Positions 6,327-14,746 of a stretch of DNA of 35,859 nt are shown here, in pieces. The number at the start of each line of letters is the position of its first letter. The first letter of the stretch is position 1. The notes under the pieces are model-generated. The model made no database searches. It had not been told where the DNA came from and worked only from the letters and a program-made list of their open reading frames with translations. The stretch is taken from positions 1 to 35,859 of the forward strand of contig JAKOVX010000094.1 in NCBI GenBank assembly GCA_029781855.1, in the 5' to 3' direction. Source of the DNA: Acidobacteriota bacterium (GTDB lineage: Bacteria; Acidobacteriota; Blastocatellia; Pyrinomonadales; Pyrinomonadaceae). A program made the position numbers and the translations under genes.

Positions 6327-7397
6327 ATGAAAAATACGTATCGAGTACTTCGAGTATTTATTGTTCTGGTAATCCTGATTATGGCTTGTTCTCCGGACAC
6401 GGGATGGATCCCTGTCAGTACGGTTGAAAGGAGTGGCGAGGTTAACATTGACTCGCTGATCTTTTTTAACCGGAGCGAGGGGATCGCCGTTTCTCGAACT
6501 TCTATCTTCCTGACAAATGACGGTGGCAAGTCTTGGAAAAAAACAGAAGTAACGCCTACGTCAAATTACCTCAAGATCATAAAAGGCGAAGGTGAAAACG
6601 CAGCAATAATCGGGTCAGAGTCCCGCCACTGGGAAGGACTGCCGAATTCCGAGAATTTGTCCGGATCTCACAAGGTACAGCCTCTTGTCTTAACTACGTC
6701 GAATAAAGGAATTGATTGGCACAAGATAGGGTTCTCGACAAACGATAAGGCAAGCGAACAAGACCGTTTCCCGTCTGTCAACGATCTATGCATCGATCGA
6801 TCGGGCGCGGTTTGGATAGCGACCGATAAAGGGATAGTACAAAATCGATTAGTGGATCAAACGCTCGAAATGACCGATCTGTTGCCGACAGAGAGCCGAT
6901 TCATTGCATTAGATTGTACGGATCCCAACGAGGTCCTTGCGCTCACTGTCTCGGGAGAGCTGTGGAAGCACGACGGCCAATGGAAACGGGAGATAATCCC
7001 CGGTCAGATTGACGGTTCCATAGCTGGGCCGGTCTATTGGGCAAAGCTCTCTAGATCGAATGGCGTTCTATGGGCACTGGGAAATCGCGATGTAAATGAG
7101 TCTGGTAACCGGAACGAGAATTTGAATGGGATATTAATAAGACGTGATAACGAGAACGAACCTTGGATGAATGTCACGCCGATCTCCAACACCAGCTTTG
7201 TCGACATCTCGATTCTCGGAAACAATGTTCGAATTATAGGCTCCAACGGTGCCATATATCATTCGGCCGACACGGGAAAAACGTGGACAACCGAAAACAC
7301 TGCGTCGAAAGCAAATCTGACAAGTATCTACTTTCTCCCAACCGGCGAAGGCTGGATAAGTACAGCTTCGGGTCAAATTCTCTTGTTTAGCGGGTAA
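6327..7397 (+). CDS. BNR/Ycf48-like propeller lipoprotein
   Basis: 356 residues from ATG 6327. The N-terminus has a hydrophobic segment ending in the lipobox LIMAC (Cys 21), so the protein is probably anchored in a membrane facing the periplasm or surface. BNR/Asp-box-like turns are visible: TNDGGKSWKK (about 63-72), TSNKGIDWHK (about 129-138) and SADTGKTWTT (about 312-321), with blade-like strands between (for example SIYFLPTGEGWISTASGQIL near the end). This matches the beta-propeller type of Ycf48/photosystem-II-stability-like and sialidase-like proteins. No sialidase active site can be claimed. The gene is AT-richer than its surroundings and sits alone between 30-bp inverted repeats, suggesting transfer with a RAYT/REP-type element. 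Confidence 0.75.
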   Translation: MKNTYRVLRVFIVLVILIMACSPDTGWIPVSTVERSGEVNIDSLIFFNRSEGIAVSRTSIFLTNDGGKSWKKTEVTPTSNYLKIIKGEGENAAIIGSESRHWEGLPNSENLSGSHKVQPLVLTTSNKGIDWHKIGFSTNDKASEQDRFPSVNDLCIDRSGAVWIATDKGIVQNRLVDQTLEMTDLLPTESRFIALDCTDPNEVLALTVSGELWKHDGQWKREIIPGQIDGSIAGPVYWAKLSRSNGVLWALGNRDVNESGNRNENLNGILIRRDNENEPWMNVTPISNTSFVDISILGNNVRIIGSNGAIYHSADTGKTWTTENTASKANLTSIYFLPTGEGWISTASGQILLFSG

Positions 7398-7485
7398 AAT
7401 TCAATGCTTCTTATATTTAATTGTCCTGCATATTGTATATGAACTCTACGTATTGAGAATTCCTTAACCTAAATTTAAGAAGAAA

Positions 7486-7515
7486 GGGGTCAGGCCTGCT
7501 TATATGTCGATTCTT
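7486..7515 (+). repeat. Right 30-bp inverted repeat of the BNR-lipoprotein cassette
   Basis: GGGGTCAGGCCTGCTTATAT followed by GTCGATTCTT; partner of 6240-6269 with one mismatch. GGGGTCAG faces the gene here, opposite to the arrangement around the RAYT remnant. Confidence 0.8.
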
Positions 7516-7735
7516 CGTGTTCATTGTATAGATCGATCACCTTTGAGTTATACATAACAAAGCCCGGATCGGATCTCAGTTTCAGAAGGCCGGACTGGTG
7601 GCGTCGGCTGACGTCCGAGAGGCTTAAGCCGATGAGGTTAGAGATGGATGTTGCCGTTGCTCCCAGCCGCCGGCCGGCGAATCCTCGTCGGCTGTCGCCC
7701 GTTTCATGGGCTCCGGGAAATGATCCGGCAACTTT

Positions 7736-7755
7736 CCACGGGTTCGCACCCGTGG
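7736..7755. repeat. REP-like hairpin upstream of gcvT
   Basis: CCACGGGT-TCGC-ACCCGTGG, 8-bp perfect arms, no T-run. A second small stem CCTGC-TAC-GCAGG follows at about 7770. Confidence 0.5.
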
Positions 7756-7845
7756 CTTTATGCTGTCACCTGCTACGCAGGTTTGGGGGGAGTTTTTTGC
7801 GTGGTCGGTTGTGAAAAATCGGCGAGGTAAATTACACTCTCGAGT

Positions 7846-8964
7846 ATGTCGGAAGAAAATTTGAAAAAGACGCCGTTGAACGAGGCGCATAGGGCTCTCG
7901 GCGGGCGTATGGTTGATTTTGGCGGCTGGGACATGCCGGTTCAGTACACGGCGGGCGTGATCGGCGAGCATATGGCGACGCGGACCGCCGCGGGGCTTTT
8001 TGACGTGTCGCACATGGGCGAGATATGGGTGGATGGCCCGGGCGCGATCGCCTTTGTAAATCGTTTGACGACGAACGACGTGCGGGCGCTCATCGACGGG
8101 CAGGCACATTATTCTGCCCTGACCAACGAGACGGGCGGTGTTGTAGACGACCTGCTGGTCTATCGTTTTGCCGAGGAAAAGCTGCTGCTGGTCGTCAACG
8201 CGGCGACGACCGAAAAGGACTGGGCGTGGATCACGTCGCACCACACGGACGAAGACGGCTGCGAGCTGACGAACGCGAGCGGCGATTTTTGCCAAATTGC
8301 CGTTCAGGGGCCGAAAGCGACAGCGATCGTCCAAAAGCTGACCGAAACCGACCTCTCGGCGATCAAGTACTACCATTTCACCGAGGGCTGGGTCGACGGC
8401 GTCGAGTCGATCATCTCGCGGACCGGCTACACGGGCGAGGACGGTTTCGAGGTATACGCTGCACCGGAATACGCCGAGCGGCTTTGGAACAAGTTTCTCT
8501 CGACGGGCGGATTCGGCCTCGACGGCGGCATACTTCCCTGTGGGCTGGCGGCGAGAAATACGCTGCGGCTCGAATCGGCGATGTCGCTCTACGGCCACGA
8601 ACTCGGCGACGACATCACACCGCTCGAGGCAGGATTGGGCTGGATAACGAAATTGCAAAAGGGCGATTTTACGGGCTCGGACGCACTAAAACGTCAAAAA
8701 GAAGCCGGCCTGAAACGCAAGCTTGTCGGATTTGAAATGACCGAGCCCGGCATTGCCCGCGACGGCTGCGACGTGTACGTCGGCGACGCGAAATTGGGCA
8801 ATGTAACCTCGGGCAGCCCGGCACCGTTCTTAAAGAAGAACATCGGCCTCGCATTTCTGCCCGCTGAATTTGCAAATATCGGCCAAGAAATTAAAATTGA
8901 CGTGCGGGGAAAACACCTCTCAGCATCGGTGGTACCGACGCCGTTCTACAAGCGTCAAAAATGA
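7846..8964 (+). CDS. gcvT: Glycine cleavage system T protein (aminomethyltransferase)
   Basis: 372 residues, full length for the family. It transfers the methylene of the aminomethyl-lipoyl H protein to tetrahydrofolate, releasing ammonia and giving 5,10-methylene-THF in the cytoplasm. Seen: the N-terminal MVDFGGWDMPVQY signature (about 22-34), FDVSHMGE (52-59), and GGVVDDLLVY with Asp 101, the residue known to be essential for folate chemistry; SRTGYTGEDGFEV and CGLAARNTLRLE in the middle, and the C-terminal barrel domain with TSGSPAPFLKKNIGLAF. Starts at ATG 7846. Downstream lie a zinc-ribbon gene (8-bp gap) and gcvH, so T and H probably share a transcript that ends at the terminator at 9701. 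Confidence 0.97.
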   Translation: MSEENLKKTPLNEAHRALGGRMVDFGGWDMPVQYTAGVIGEHMATRTAAGLFDVSHMGEIWVDGPGAIAFVNRLTTNDVRALIDGQAHYSALTNETGGVVDDLLVYRFAEEKLLLVVNAATTEKDWAWITSHHTDEDGCELTNASGDFCQIAVQGPKATAIVQKLTETDLSAIKYYHFTEGWVDGVESIISRTGYTGEDGFEVYAAPEYAERLWNKFLSTGGFGLDGGILPCGLAARNTLRLESAMSLYGHELGDDITPLEAGLGWITKLQKGDFTGSDALKRQKEAGLKRKLVGFEMTEPGIARDGCDVYVGDAKLGNVTSGSPAPFLKKNIGLAFLPAEFANIGQEIKIDVRGKHLSASVVPTPFYKRQK

Positions 8965-8972
8965 ATTGAACG

Positions 8973-9206
8973 ATGAGCACCCCTTCCTTTACCTGTACCA
9001 AATGCAATGGCAATATGGTGAAGGGTTTTGCTGCCGACAAGTCGGAAGAATATTATATGAAGCTGGCCTGGGTGGACGGCGAGCCGCAGCAGGTGACGCT
9101 TTTCGGCATCCAGGGCGACAATGTGAAGATCGGAACAAAGCCGCAGCGGTCGGTACGCGGCCTGAGATGCGAACAGTGCGGATACCTTGAACTTTACGCA
9201 GTTTGA
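8973..9206 (+). CDS. Small zinc-ribbon protein
   Basis: 77 residues from ATG 8973, 8 bp after gcvT and 34 bp before gcvH. Two knuckles are visible: Cys 8 and Cys 11 (FTCTKC) and Cys 66 and Cys 69 (LRCEQCGY), a classic four-cysteine zinc ribbon. The middle is predicted strand-rich (WVDGEPQQVTLFGIQGDNV). Such proteins are found widely in bacteria and bind zinc structurally; the function is unknown. The position between gcvT and gcvH suggests only co-transcription. Confidence 0.8.
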   Translation: MSTPSFTCTKCNGNMVKGFAADKSEEYYMKLAWVDGEPQQVTLFGIQGDNVKIGTKPQRSVRGLRCEQCGYLELYAV

Positions 9207-9240
9207 ATTATCATCTAGATTACTAAATTACTAAAATATT

Positions 9241-9630
9241 ATGTCCAATATTCCTGAAAACCTTCGTTACAGCAAAGATCACGAGTGGGTCCTGGTCGAC
9301 GGTGACACCGCCACGATCGGTATCACCGACTACGCACAGCATTCGCTTGGCGATGTGGTTTATATCGATATGCCGCGGGTCGGCGATAAGTTCGGTACGC
9401 ACGAGGCATTCGGCTCGGTCGAATCCGTAAAAGCTGTCTCGGAGATCTTTACGCCCGTTGCAGGCGAGGTCATTGAGGTCAACGACAGCGTCAACGACAC
9501 GCCGGAAGATGTCAATAATGATCCATACGAAGCGGGCTGGATGGTCAAGCTAAAACTCGACAATCCCGGCGAGGCAGACGCCCTGATGTCGTCCGTCGAG
9601 TACGAAGAATATCTCGCCGCCTCGGAGTAG
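9241..9630 (+). CDS. gcvH: Glycine cleavage system H protein
   Basis: 129 residues, normal length. The lipoyl-carrying shuttle of the glycine cleavage complex: it accepts the aminomethyl group from the P protein, hands it to T, and is reoxidised by L. Seen: the YSKDHEWV start, GITDYAQHSLGDVVYID, and the lipoylation motif GSVESVKAVSEI with Lys 64 as the modified residue, followed by the PVAGEVIEVN hairpin and NDDPYEAGWM-like segment (here NNDPYEAGWM). Starts at ATG 9241. Lies after gcvT and the zinc-ribbon gene; terminator at 9701. Confidence 0.97.
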   Translation: MSNIPENLRYSKDHEWVLVDGDTATIGITDYAQHSLGDVVYIDMPRVGDKFGTHEAFGSVESVKAVSEIFTPVAGEVIEVNDSVNDTPEDVNNDPYEAGWMVKLKLDNPGEADALMSSVEYEEYLAASE

Positions 9631-9700
9631 GCGGCCGACGATGAAAATGATCAAATGACGAGGGGCAAGGTATTTTGCATCAGACCCTTTGTAGTTGGCG

Positions 9701-9732
9701 AGAGCCTGGAGAAATGACTCCAGGCTCTTTTT
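9701..9732 (+). terminator. Rho-independent terminator after gcvH
   Basis: Perfect 11-bp stem AGAGCCTGGAG / CTCCAGGCTCT with a 6-base loop, then a run of T. It closes the gcvT-gcvH unit. Confidence 0.9.
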
Positions 9733-9799
9733 CGCTGTTTTGACGTCGATGCGGGAAATTTCAGTTCGTAAGTAATTCAATTGCGGAGGCAAGAATAAA

Positions 9800-11128
9800 A
9801 TGAAAAGTCGTCATATTACATTTCTTGTTTTGATGTGCCTGCTGACCACTGCGGGCGTCGCCCAGGTTTCTGCCCAAAATTACAAGATCAAACAGGTCTC
9901 GACGATGATGGGCCAGAAAATGGAATCAACCGTTTACGTCAAGGCGCCGCGAAAACGCACCGAAGGCGGCGGGATCATGGGCATCGGTGCCAATGTCGCG
10001 ACGATCGAGCAGTGCGACCTGAAGCAGACGGTCAAGCTTAACGATAAACGAAAGATCTACACCGTCGAGCCTTTCGCGATGCCGTCGGACGAGGCTTCGC
10101 CGGCACCTTCGTCGCGTCCGCGGCCGCAGCCGCAGGAAAAGGCCGAGAAGGGCGGCACGATGACGATGACATCGAAGATCATCGACACCGGCGAACGCAA
10201 GCAGATGTTTGGTTTCAACGCACGCCATATCAAGACTTCGATGAAGATGGAATCGTCGCCTGACGCCTGCTCGCAGGTCAATATGGAGGTCGATACGGAC
10301 GGCTGGTACATCGATCTGCCTCAGTTTTCGTGTCCGGTCAACGCGTCCGCCGATATTCCGCCGCAGTACGACAAACCCACACGTTCGGGCTGCCGGGACA
10401 AGGTTGTGGTCAGGTCATCGGGCGGCGGCAAGCTTGGATTTCCGCTGATGGAGACGCAGACGATGAACGGCGGCCAGGGCCAATCGTTTACGAGATCGAT
10501 GGAAACGGTCGAGTTGTCCAGGGCGACGCTCGATGATGCTCTGTTCGAAATTCCGGCAAATTACAAGCTCGCCGACAACGACCAGGCGATCTACAAACCC
10601 GATCTGGGTGAGATGAGAAAAGCCGCCGAAGAGGCCAAAAAGAACGGCTCGGGCGGTGAGACATCGATGCTCGACCCTAGCACGTTCGGGCAGAGCGGGG
10701 CTAAGCGTCCCGGGGTCAAACGCATCGGCGTTCTCGTGCCCACTAACGGCACCAGCGAGAACGTCTCGACTGGCGAACTACGAGCGATCCTGACGCAGCA
10801 GCTCGGGAGCGGGAACGTCGAGGCGGTTGCCATTAATAACGCGGCCGACGCTCGAGGCGCCGGGTGCGATTACGTTCTGTCGAGCAGCGTCACGCGGTTA
10901 AAGCAATCGACGGCCGGCAAGATCGGAGGGTTCCTCGGCAAGGTCACGAATACCGACACGTCGCAATCGTCGACCTGGGACATTCAGATCGACTTCAACC
11001 TGACGACGGTCGACGGTCAATCCGTCCTGTCAAAGTCTGTCAACGATAAGGTAAAGGGCTCGGTCGAAATGGCATCGTCGTCGGTGCTTTCGAAAGAGGC
11101 CGCCGCGGTCCGCTCGGCGATAAGGTAG
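9800..11128 (+). CDS. Exported protein with an N-terminal DUF4412-like part and a C-terminal CsgG-like part
   Basis: 442 residues from ATG 9800 with GGAGG at 9784-9788. A signal peptide (about residues 1-26, ending VSAQ) sends it to the periplasm. Residues about 27-260 resemble DUF4412/LolA-like outer-membrane-associated domains (YKIKQVSTMMGQKMESTVY; an early 'KAPRKRTE' strand). A Pro/Arg-rich linker is at about 100-115. Residues about 300-442 (KRIGVLVPTNGTSENVSTGE ... CDYVLSSSVTRLKQ ... IQIDFNLTTVDGQSVL) have the pattern of CsgG-like domains. No function is assigned. It stands alone between two terminators inside the gcv region, so it is probably its own transcription unit. Confidence 0.7.
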   Translation: MKSRHITFLVLMCLLTTAGVAQVSAQNYKIKQVSTMMGQKMESTVYVKAPRKRTEGGGIMGIGANVATIEQCDLKQTVKLNDKRKIYTVEPFAMPSDEASPAPSSRPRPQPQEKAEKGGTMTMTSKIIDTGERKQMFGFNARHIKTSMKMESSPDACSQVNMEVDTDGWYIDLPQFSCPVNASADIPPQYDKPTRSGCRDKVVVRSSGGGKLGFPLMETQTMNGGQGQSFTRSMETVELSRATLDDALFEIPANYKLADNDQAIYKPDLGEMRKAAEEAKKNGSGGETSMLDPSTFGQSGAKRPGVKRIGVLVPTNGTSENVSTGELRAILTQQLGSGNVEAVAINNAADARGAGCDYVLSSSVTRLKQSTAGKIGGFLGKVTNTDTSQSSTWDIQIDFNLTTVDGQSVLSKSVNDKVKGSVEMASSSVLSKEAAAVRSAIR

Positions 11129-11150
11129 TTTTGCTTATATCTTTGCCAAA

Positions 11151-11185
11151 AAGCGGATGCCAATACGAGGTATCCGCTTATTTTT
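11151..11185 (+). terminator. Rho-independent terminator before gcvPA
   Basis: AAGCGGATGCC pairs with GGTATCCGCTT (one G-T pair), followed by ATTTTTAT. Confidence 0.85.
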
Positions 11186-11296
11186 ATAATTAGCGGGATT
11201 ACAAACCGAGCCTTCGAATTCGAAACGCACTTTTGATATCATTTAAGGTCCTAAAGCCGTAAAAATTAAGTACACTTTGACCAAAAGAGAATTCAG

Positions 11297-12634
11297 ATGA
11301 GATATATACCAAACGCACCCGAACAACGCGGTGAAATGTTGTCCGTCGTCGGACTCGAGAACGCAGCCGAACTCTTTCGCAGCATTCCGGCGGACGTACA
11401 GCTCAACCGGGCACTGAAGATCACGGAACCGCTCGCGGAACCAGAGGTCATCGCCGAGATGGAGCGGATGGCCGCGAAAAATACCGGAACGACCGTGCCT
11501 TCATTTTTAGGCGGCGGCGTTTACTCGCATTTTTCGCCGACGGTCGTCGATCACCTGATCCAGCGTTCGGAGTTTTTCACCTCGTACACGCCGTACCAGC
11601 CGGAGATCGCCCAGGGCACGCTGCAATACATTTTTGAATTTCAGACGCTCGTCTGCCAACTGACCGGGATGGAGGTCGCGAACGCGTCGATGTACGACGG
11701 TTCGACGGCGATGGCCGAGGCGTACCTGATGGCACAGCGGGTCACGCGAAGGGACAAGATCGTTGTCGCCAAGAGCGTTCACCAGGAATATCGCGACGTC
11801 GCGACGACCTATGCCCAGCACGGCGATACCGCGATCGTCGAGATCGACTTTGACCCGGCAACGGGCCGCGTCGCTGACACTTCGGCACTCGACGACCAGA
11901 CGGCGGCACTTGTCGTCCAGTCGCCGAACTTCTTCGGCTGTGTCGAGGACCTCAAACCGCTCGCCGATGCCGCACACGCCGTCGGTGCGTTATTCATCGT
12001 GGTCGTTACCGAGGCGATAAGTTTTGGCCTGCTCAAGACGCCGGGCGAATGCGGTGCCGACATCGTCGTCGGCGAGGGCCAATCGTGGGGCGTGCCGATG
12101 GGTTTCGGCGGGCCGCACGTAGGGTTGTTCGCGACGCAGGAGAAATTTGTCAGGCAGATGCCCGGGCGTTTGTGCGGCATCGGATACGACAAGAACGGCA
12201 ACCGCGGATTCGTGTTGACGCTGTCAACCCGCGAGCAGCACATCCGCCGCGAAAAGGCGACCTCGAACATCTGCACCAACCAGGGCCTGATCGCCCTCGC
12301 CGCAACCATCTATATGGAAACGATGGGCAAGGCTGGCTTGCAGGAAGTCGCGAGGCAGAACGCCCAAAAGGCCGCTTACGCCCGAAAACAGATCGCGGCG
12401 ATCGACGGCTACGAACTGCCCTTCTCGGCACCGGTGTTTAACGAGTTCGTCGTTCGCGGCCCACGTCCGGCGAACGAAATGCTGGAAAAAGTCCGCAGCG
12501 GAGCTGGCATCAATGGCGGCATCGCACTTTCGAAATACTACGCCGACCGCCCGAACGATTTCCTCGTTTGCGTGACCGAGACGAATACGAAGAAGCAGAT
12601 AGATGCGTTGGTCGCGGCTCTTCGGGCAGCGTAA
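11297..12634 (+). CDS. gcvPA: Glycine dehydrogenase (decarboxylating) subunit 1
   Basis: 445 residues, the usual size for the N-terminal half of P protein when split in two. With gcvPB it forms the PLP-dependent glycine decarboxylase that releases CO2 and loads the aminomethyl group on GcvH. Seen: MRYIPNAPEQRGEMLSVVG at the start, FLGGGVYSHFSPTVVDHL, the YTPYQPEIAQGTLQ signature, and GLCVSG-region equivalents GEGQSWGVPMGFGGPHVG (about 255-272). The PLP lysine belongs to subunit 2. ATG 11297 follows a 110-bp gap after the terminator, which must hold its promoter; I could not pick one with confidence. The next three genes follow closely and lead to gcvPB. Confidence 0.96.
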   Translation: MRYIPNAPEQRGEMLSVVGLENAAELFRSIPADVQLNRALKITEPLAEPEVIAEMERMAAKNTGTTVPSFLGGGVYSHFSPTVVDHLIQRSEFFTSYTPYQPEIAQGTLQYIFEFQTLVCQLTGMEVANASMYDGSTAMAEAYLMAQRVTRRDKIVVAKSVHQEYRDVATTYAQHGDTAIVEIDFDPATGRVADTSALDDQTAALVVQSPNFFGCVEDLKPLADAAHAVGALFIVVVTEAISFGLLKTPGECGADIVVGEGQSWGVPMGFGGPHVGLFATQEKFVRQMPGRLCGIGYDKNGNRGFVLTLSTREQHIRREKATSNICTNQGLIALAATIYMETMGKAGLQEVARQNAQKAAYARKQIAAIDGYELPFSAPVFNEFVVRGPRPANEMLEKVRSGAGINGGIALSKYYADRPNDFLVCVTETNTKKQIDALVAALRAA

Positions 12635-12637
12635 CAA

Positions 12638-12874
12638 ATGTTGGCGGTTGAATTCGAAATGTTTTCATTTGTCGAATTGATTTTTTTGATTTGGGTTTTA
12701 ATCGTCGTTGGCGTGCCGGTCGGGTTGTTGGTATTGATCCTAAAGCTGCGGAGCATCGCTAAGAAGCAAATGCTCGAATCGAAGAAGTGTCAGTTCTGTT
12801 CCGAGATGATAAAGCGCGAGGCAGTCGTATGTCGCTTCTGCGGCCACGAACAGAAAGCAGAGGACCTAGCCTGA
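12638..12874 (+). CDS. Membrane-anchored zinc-ribbon protein
   Basis: 78 residues, starting 3 bp after gcvPA (an inner ATG at 12659 is an alternative). One transmembrane helix at about residues 10-36 (FVELIFLIWVLIVVGVPVGL and on), a basic stretch, then a zinc ribbon with Cys 51, Cys 54, Cys 65 and Cys 68 (CQFCSEMIK ... CRFCGHEQ). The CxxCxE-IK ... CRFCG pattern is typical of the UPF0547/zinc-ribbon class that often follows membrane segments. Function unknown. It is co-directional with and tightly spaced from gcvPA. Confidence 0.75.
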   Translation: MLAVEFEMFSFVELIFLIWVLIVVGVPVGLLVLILKLRSIAKKQMLESKKCQFCSEMIKREAVVCRFCGHEQKAEDLA

Positions 12875-12930
12875 TAAACAAAGGTTAAACCGAGTGATAC
12901 AGAAGGCTCGAGCATATGGAGGAAGTTTCA

Positions 12931-14250
12931 GTGAAAAATCTAAAAGATCTTGATCGCAGAAGATTTCTCTCATCCGCCGGAAAAGGCCTCGGGCTGATGG
13001 CTCTGTCGTCGTCGGTGGTCGGTTCGCTGTTTGAAAAAGTAAAGGCCGCGGGCAAGCGCATCGATCATCTTTCGCCGGTCGAGGCGGCGATGGACGAGGA
13101 TTACTGGGCGACGATACAGCAGTCGTTCGCGGTCTCGCACGGGTTGATCAACCTCAATAACGGAGGCGTGAGCCCGAGCCCGCGGATGGTCACCGAGGCT
13201 TTTGTCCGATACACGTGGCAGCAGGAAGAGGCGACCGCTTACACGATGTGGCAGCTGCTCGAACCGCAATCGGAGACCATACGCACCGGGCTGGCGGAAA
13301 TTTTCGGCTGCTCGCCCGAGGAGATCGCGATCACGCGGAACGCCAGCGAATCGCTCGAGATCCTGCTGATGGGAATGGACTTGAAGTCCGGCGACGAGAT
13401 CCTGACGACGACGCAGGATTATCCGCGGATGCTGACCACGCTCCGCCAACGTGAGCTGCGTGAGGGCCTCAAGCTCAACCTGATCAAGATACCGATCGCT
13501 CCGAAGAACGTGGACGATATCGCCGATGCGTTCGAACGGGCCGTGACGCCGAAGACGAAACTTATCCTCATCTCGCACCAGATCAACCTGACGGGCCAGA
13601 TCACGCCGGTCAAGAAGGTATGCGAGATGGCTCGTTCCAAAGGTATCGAGACGATCGTTGACGGAGCGCATTCGTTCGCGCAGTTCGATTTCAAGCAGGC
13701 GGATCTCGGTTGCGATTACTTCGGCACTTCCCTGCACAAATGGATCTACGCTCCGAAGGGCACGGGAATGCTCTATATAAAGAAGGACAAGATCCCGAAG
13801 ATATGGGCGTTGATGGCGTCGGAAAATCAGAACAAGAACGACATCCGCAAATACGAAGAGATCGGCACGCACTCGGCGGCGATGAGGCTGGCGATCGGCG
13901 AATCGATCCTCTTTCATAACGCCATCGGCGCGAAACGCAAGGACGAACGCCTGCGGTACCTGTCGCGATACTGGATGGACCGGATCAAGGACATTCCGAA
14001 GGTCGGATTCAACACTTCGTTCGACCCGAAACAGTTTTGCGCGATCGCTAATTTTAAGATCGACGGCGTCAACCCGGGCGAGATCGGTAGCTACCTGATG
14101 TCGAAACACAAGATAATCACGACGCCTATCATTCACGATGAATTCAGCGGCGTCCGCATCACGCCGAATGTTTACACGACGCTGTGGGAACTGGAGCGGT
14201 TCGCCGAAGCGGTCGAGACGATTGCGAAAAAAGGAATCCCGAAGGCCTAG
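12931..14250 (+). CDS. Tat-exported class V aminotransferase-fold PLP protein
   Basis: I prefer GTG 12931 because GGAGGA (12918-12923) lies 7 bp before it; ATG 12916 would add five residues. The N-terminus carries a Tat motif DRRRFLSSAG followed by a hydrophobic stretch (GLGLMALSSSVVGSLF), so it should be exported folded. Then the class V (isopenicillin-N-epimerase/cysteine-desulfurase-like) fold: NLNNGGVSPSP, TRNASESLEILLMG, VDGAHSFAQ with the cofactor aspartate, and SLHKWIYAPKGTG where Lys 270 (GTG numbering) is the PLP Schiff-base residue. The substrate is unknown. It lies between gcvPA and gcvPB in the same direction, 56 bp after the zinc-ribbon gene. Confidence 0.88.
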   Translation: MKNLKDLDRRRFLSSAGKGLGLMALSSSVVGSLFEKVKAAGKRIDHLSPVEAAMDEDYWATIQQSFAVSHGLINLNNGGVSPSPRMVTEAFVRYTWQQEEATAYTMWQLLEPQSETIRTGLAEIFGCSPEEIAITRNASESLEILLMGMDLKSGDEILTTTQDYPRMLTTLRQRELREGLKLNLIKIPIAPKNVDDIADAFERAVTPKTKLILISHQINLTGQITPVKKVCEMARSKGIETIVDGAHSFAQFDFKQADLGCDYFGTSLHKWIYAPKGTGMLYIKKDKIPKIWALMASENQNKNDIRKYEEIGTHSAAMRLAIGESILFHNAIGAKRKDERLRYLSRYWMDRIKDIPKVGFNTSFDPKQFCAIANFKIDGVNPGEIGSYLMSKHKIITTPIIHDEFSGVRITPNVYTTLWELERFAEAVETIAKKGIPKA

Positions 14251-14260
14251 AAGGGACAGA

Positions 14261-14737
14261 ATGACATTGAGGCATCTATTCGTTGCATTTTTGCTGGCCG
14301 CCGTGCTCGGTACCTGCGTTTGGGCTCAGGGCCGTGTTCCGAAATATGCGGATTATGCGGTCACGACCATATATAACGGGCGAAATGCTCCGGTGAAATT
14401 AACGAAGGACGATATGGCGTTTCGGACGAGGCTCCGGAACGCTGCCAAGGACAAGCGCAATTTTGCCGGCGAATATATAGTCGCCCAATGGGGCTGCGGC
14501 GCCGAGTGCCTGTCAACGGTGGTGATAAGTGCCCGGACGGGCAAGATCTACGACGTTCCGTTCAGCGTTTGCTGCTGGAACAGCGATGTCGACGCGATCG
14601 AATACCGCCTGAATAGCCGCCTGATCATATTCCGCGGCATCAGAAACGAAAGTGAGAAGGATAGCGAAAACGATACACATTTTTACGAATTCAGGAATGG
14701 CAAGTTTATCTTTATCAAAACTATAAGAAAGCCATAG
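14261..14737 (+). CDS. Small exported protein of unknown function
   Basis: 158 residues from ATG 14261, with AAGGGA at 14251-14256. An earlier in-frame ATG at 14138 would overlap the aminotransferase by 113 bp and spoil the signal peptide, so it is rejected. Signal peptide: LRHLFVAFLLAAVLGTCVWAQ. The mature part has DFAGEY-like FAGEYIVAQWGCGAECLSTV followed by SARTGKIYDVPFSVCCWN, with four cysteines that may pair in the periplasm, and a C-terminal strand FYEFRNGKFIFIKT. This 'WGCG..C ... ARTGKIY' pattern recurs in exported proteins of unknown function (from memory). It is followed 9 bp later by gcvPB. Confidence 0.75.
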   Translation: MTLRHLFVAFLLAAVLGTCVWAQGRVPKYADYAVTTIYNGRNAPVKLTKDDMAFRTRLRNAAKDKRNFAGEYIVAQWGCGAECLSTVVISARTGKIYDVPFSVCCWNSDVDAIEYRLNSRLIIFRGIRNESEKDSENDTHFYEFRNGKFIFIKTIRKP

Positions 14738-14746
14738 TTTAGAAAT

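Larger units (their letters stand above)
7398..7845. other. Intergenic region before gcvT
   Basis: Contains the right inverted repeat (7486-7515) and hairpins GCCC-GTTTCAT-GGGC (about 7697-7711) and 7736-7755. I looked for a glycine riboswitch upstream of gcvT and saw none. No gene is supported here. Confidence 0.5.

Noticed and set aside
7398..7845. Glycine riboswitch upstream of gcvT
   Set aside because: No tandem aptamer-like conserved core was found; the stretch holds repeats and hairpins instead.
7624..8658. A 344-codon open frame on the minus strand over gcvT
   Set aside because: It is the antisense shadow of gcvT in GC-rich DNA; composition is Arg-rich and no domain is visible.
12970..14136. 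A 388-codon open frame on the minus strand over the class V aminotransferase gene
   Set aside because: Shadow of a well-supported gene; no ribosome site or conserved motif.
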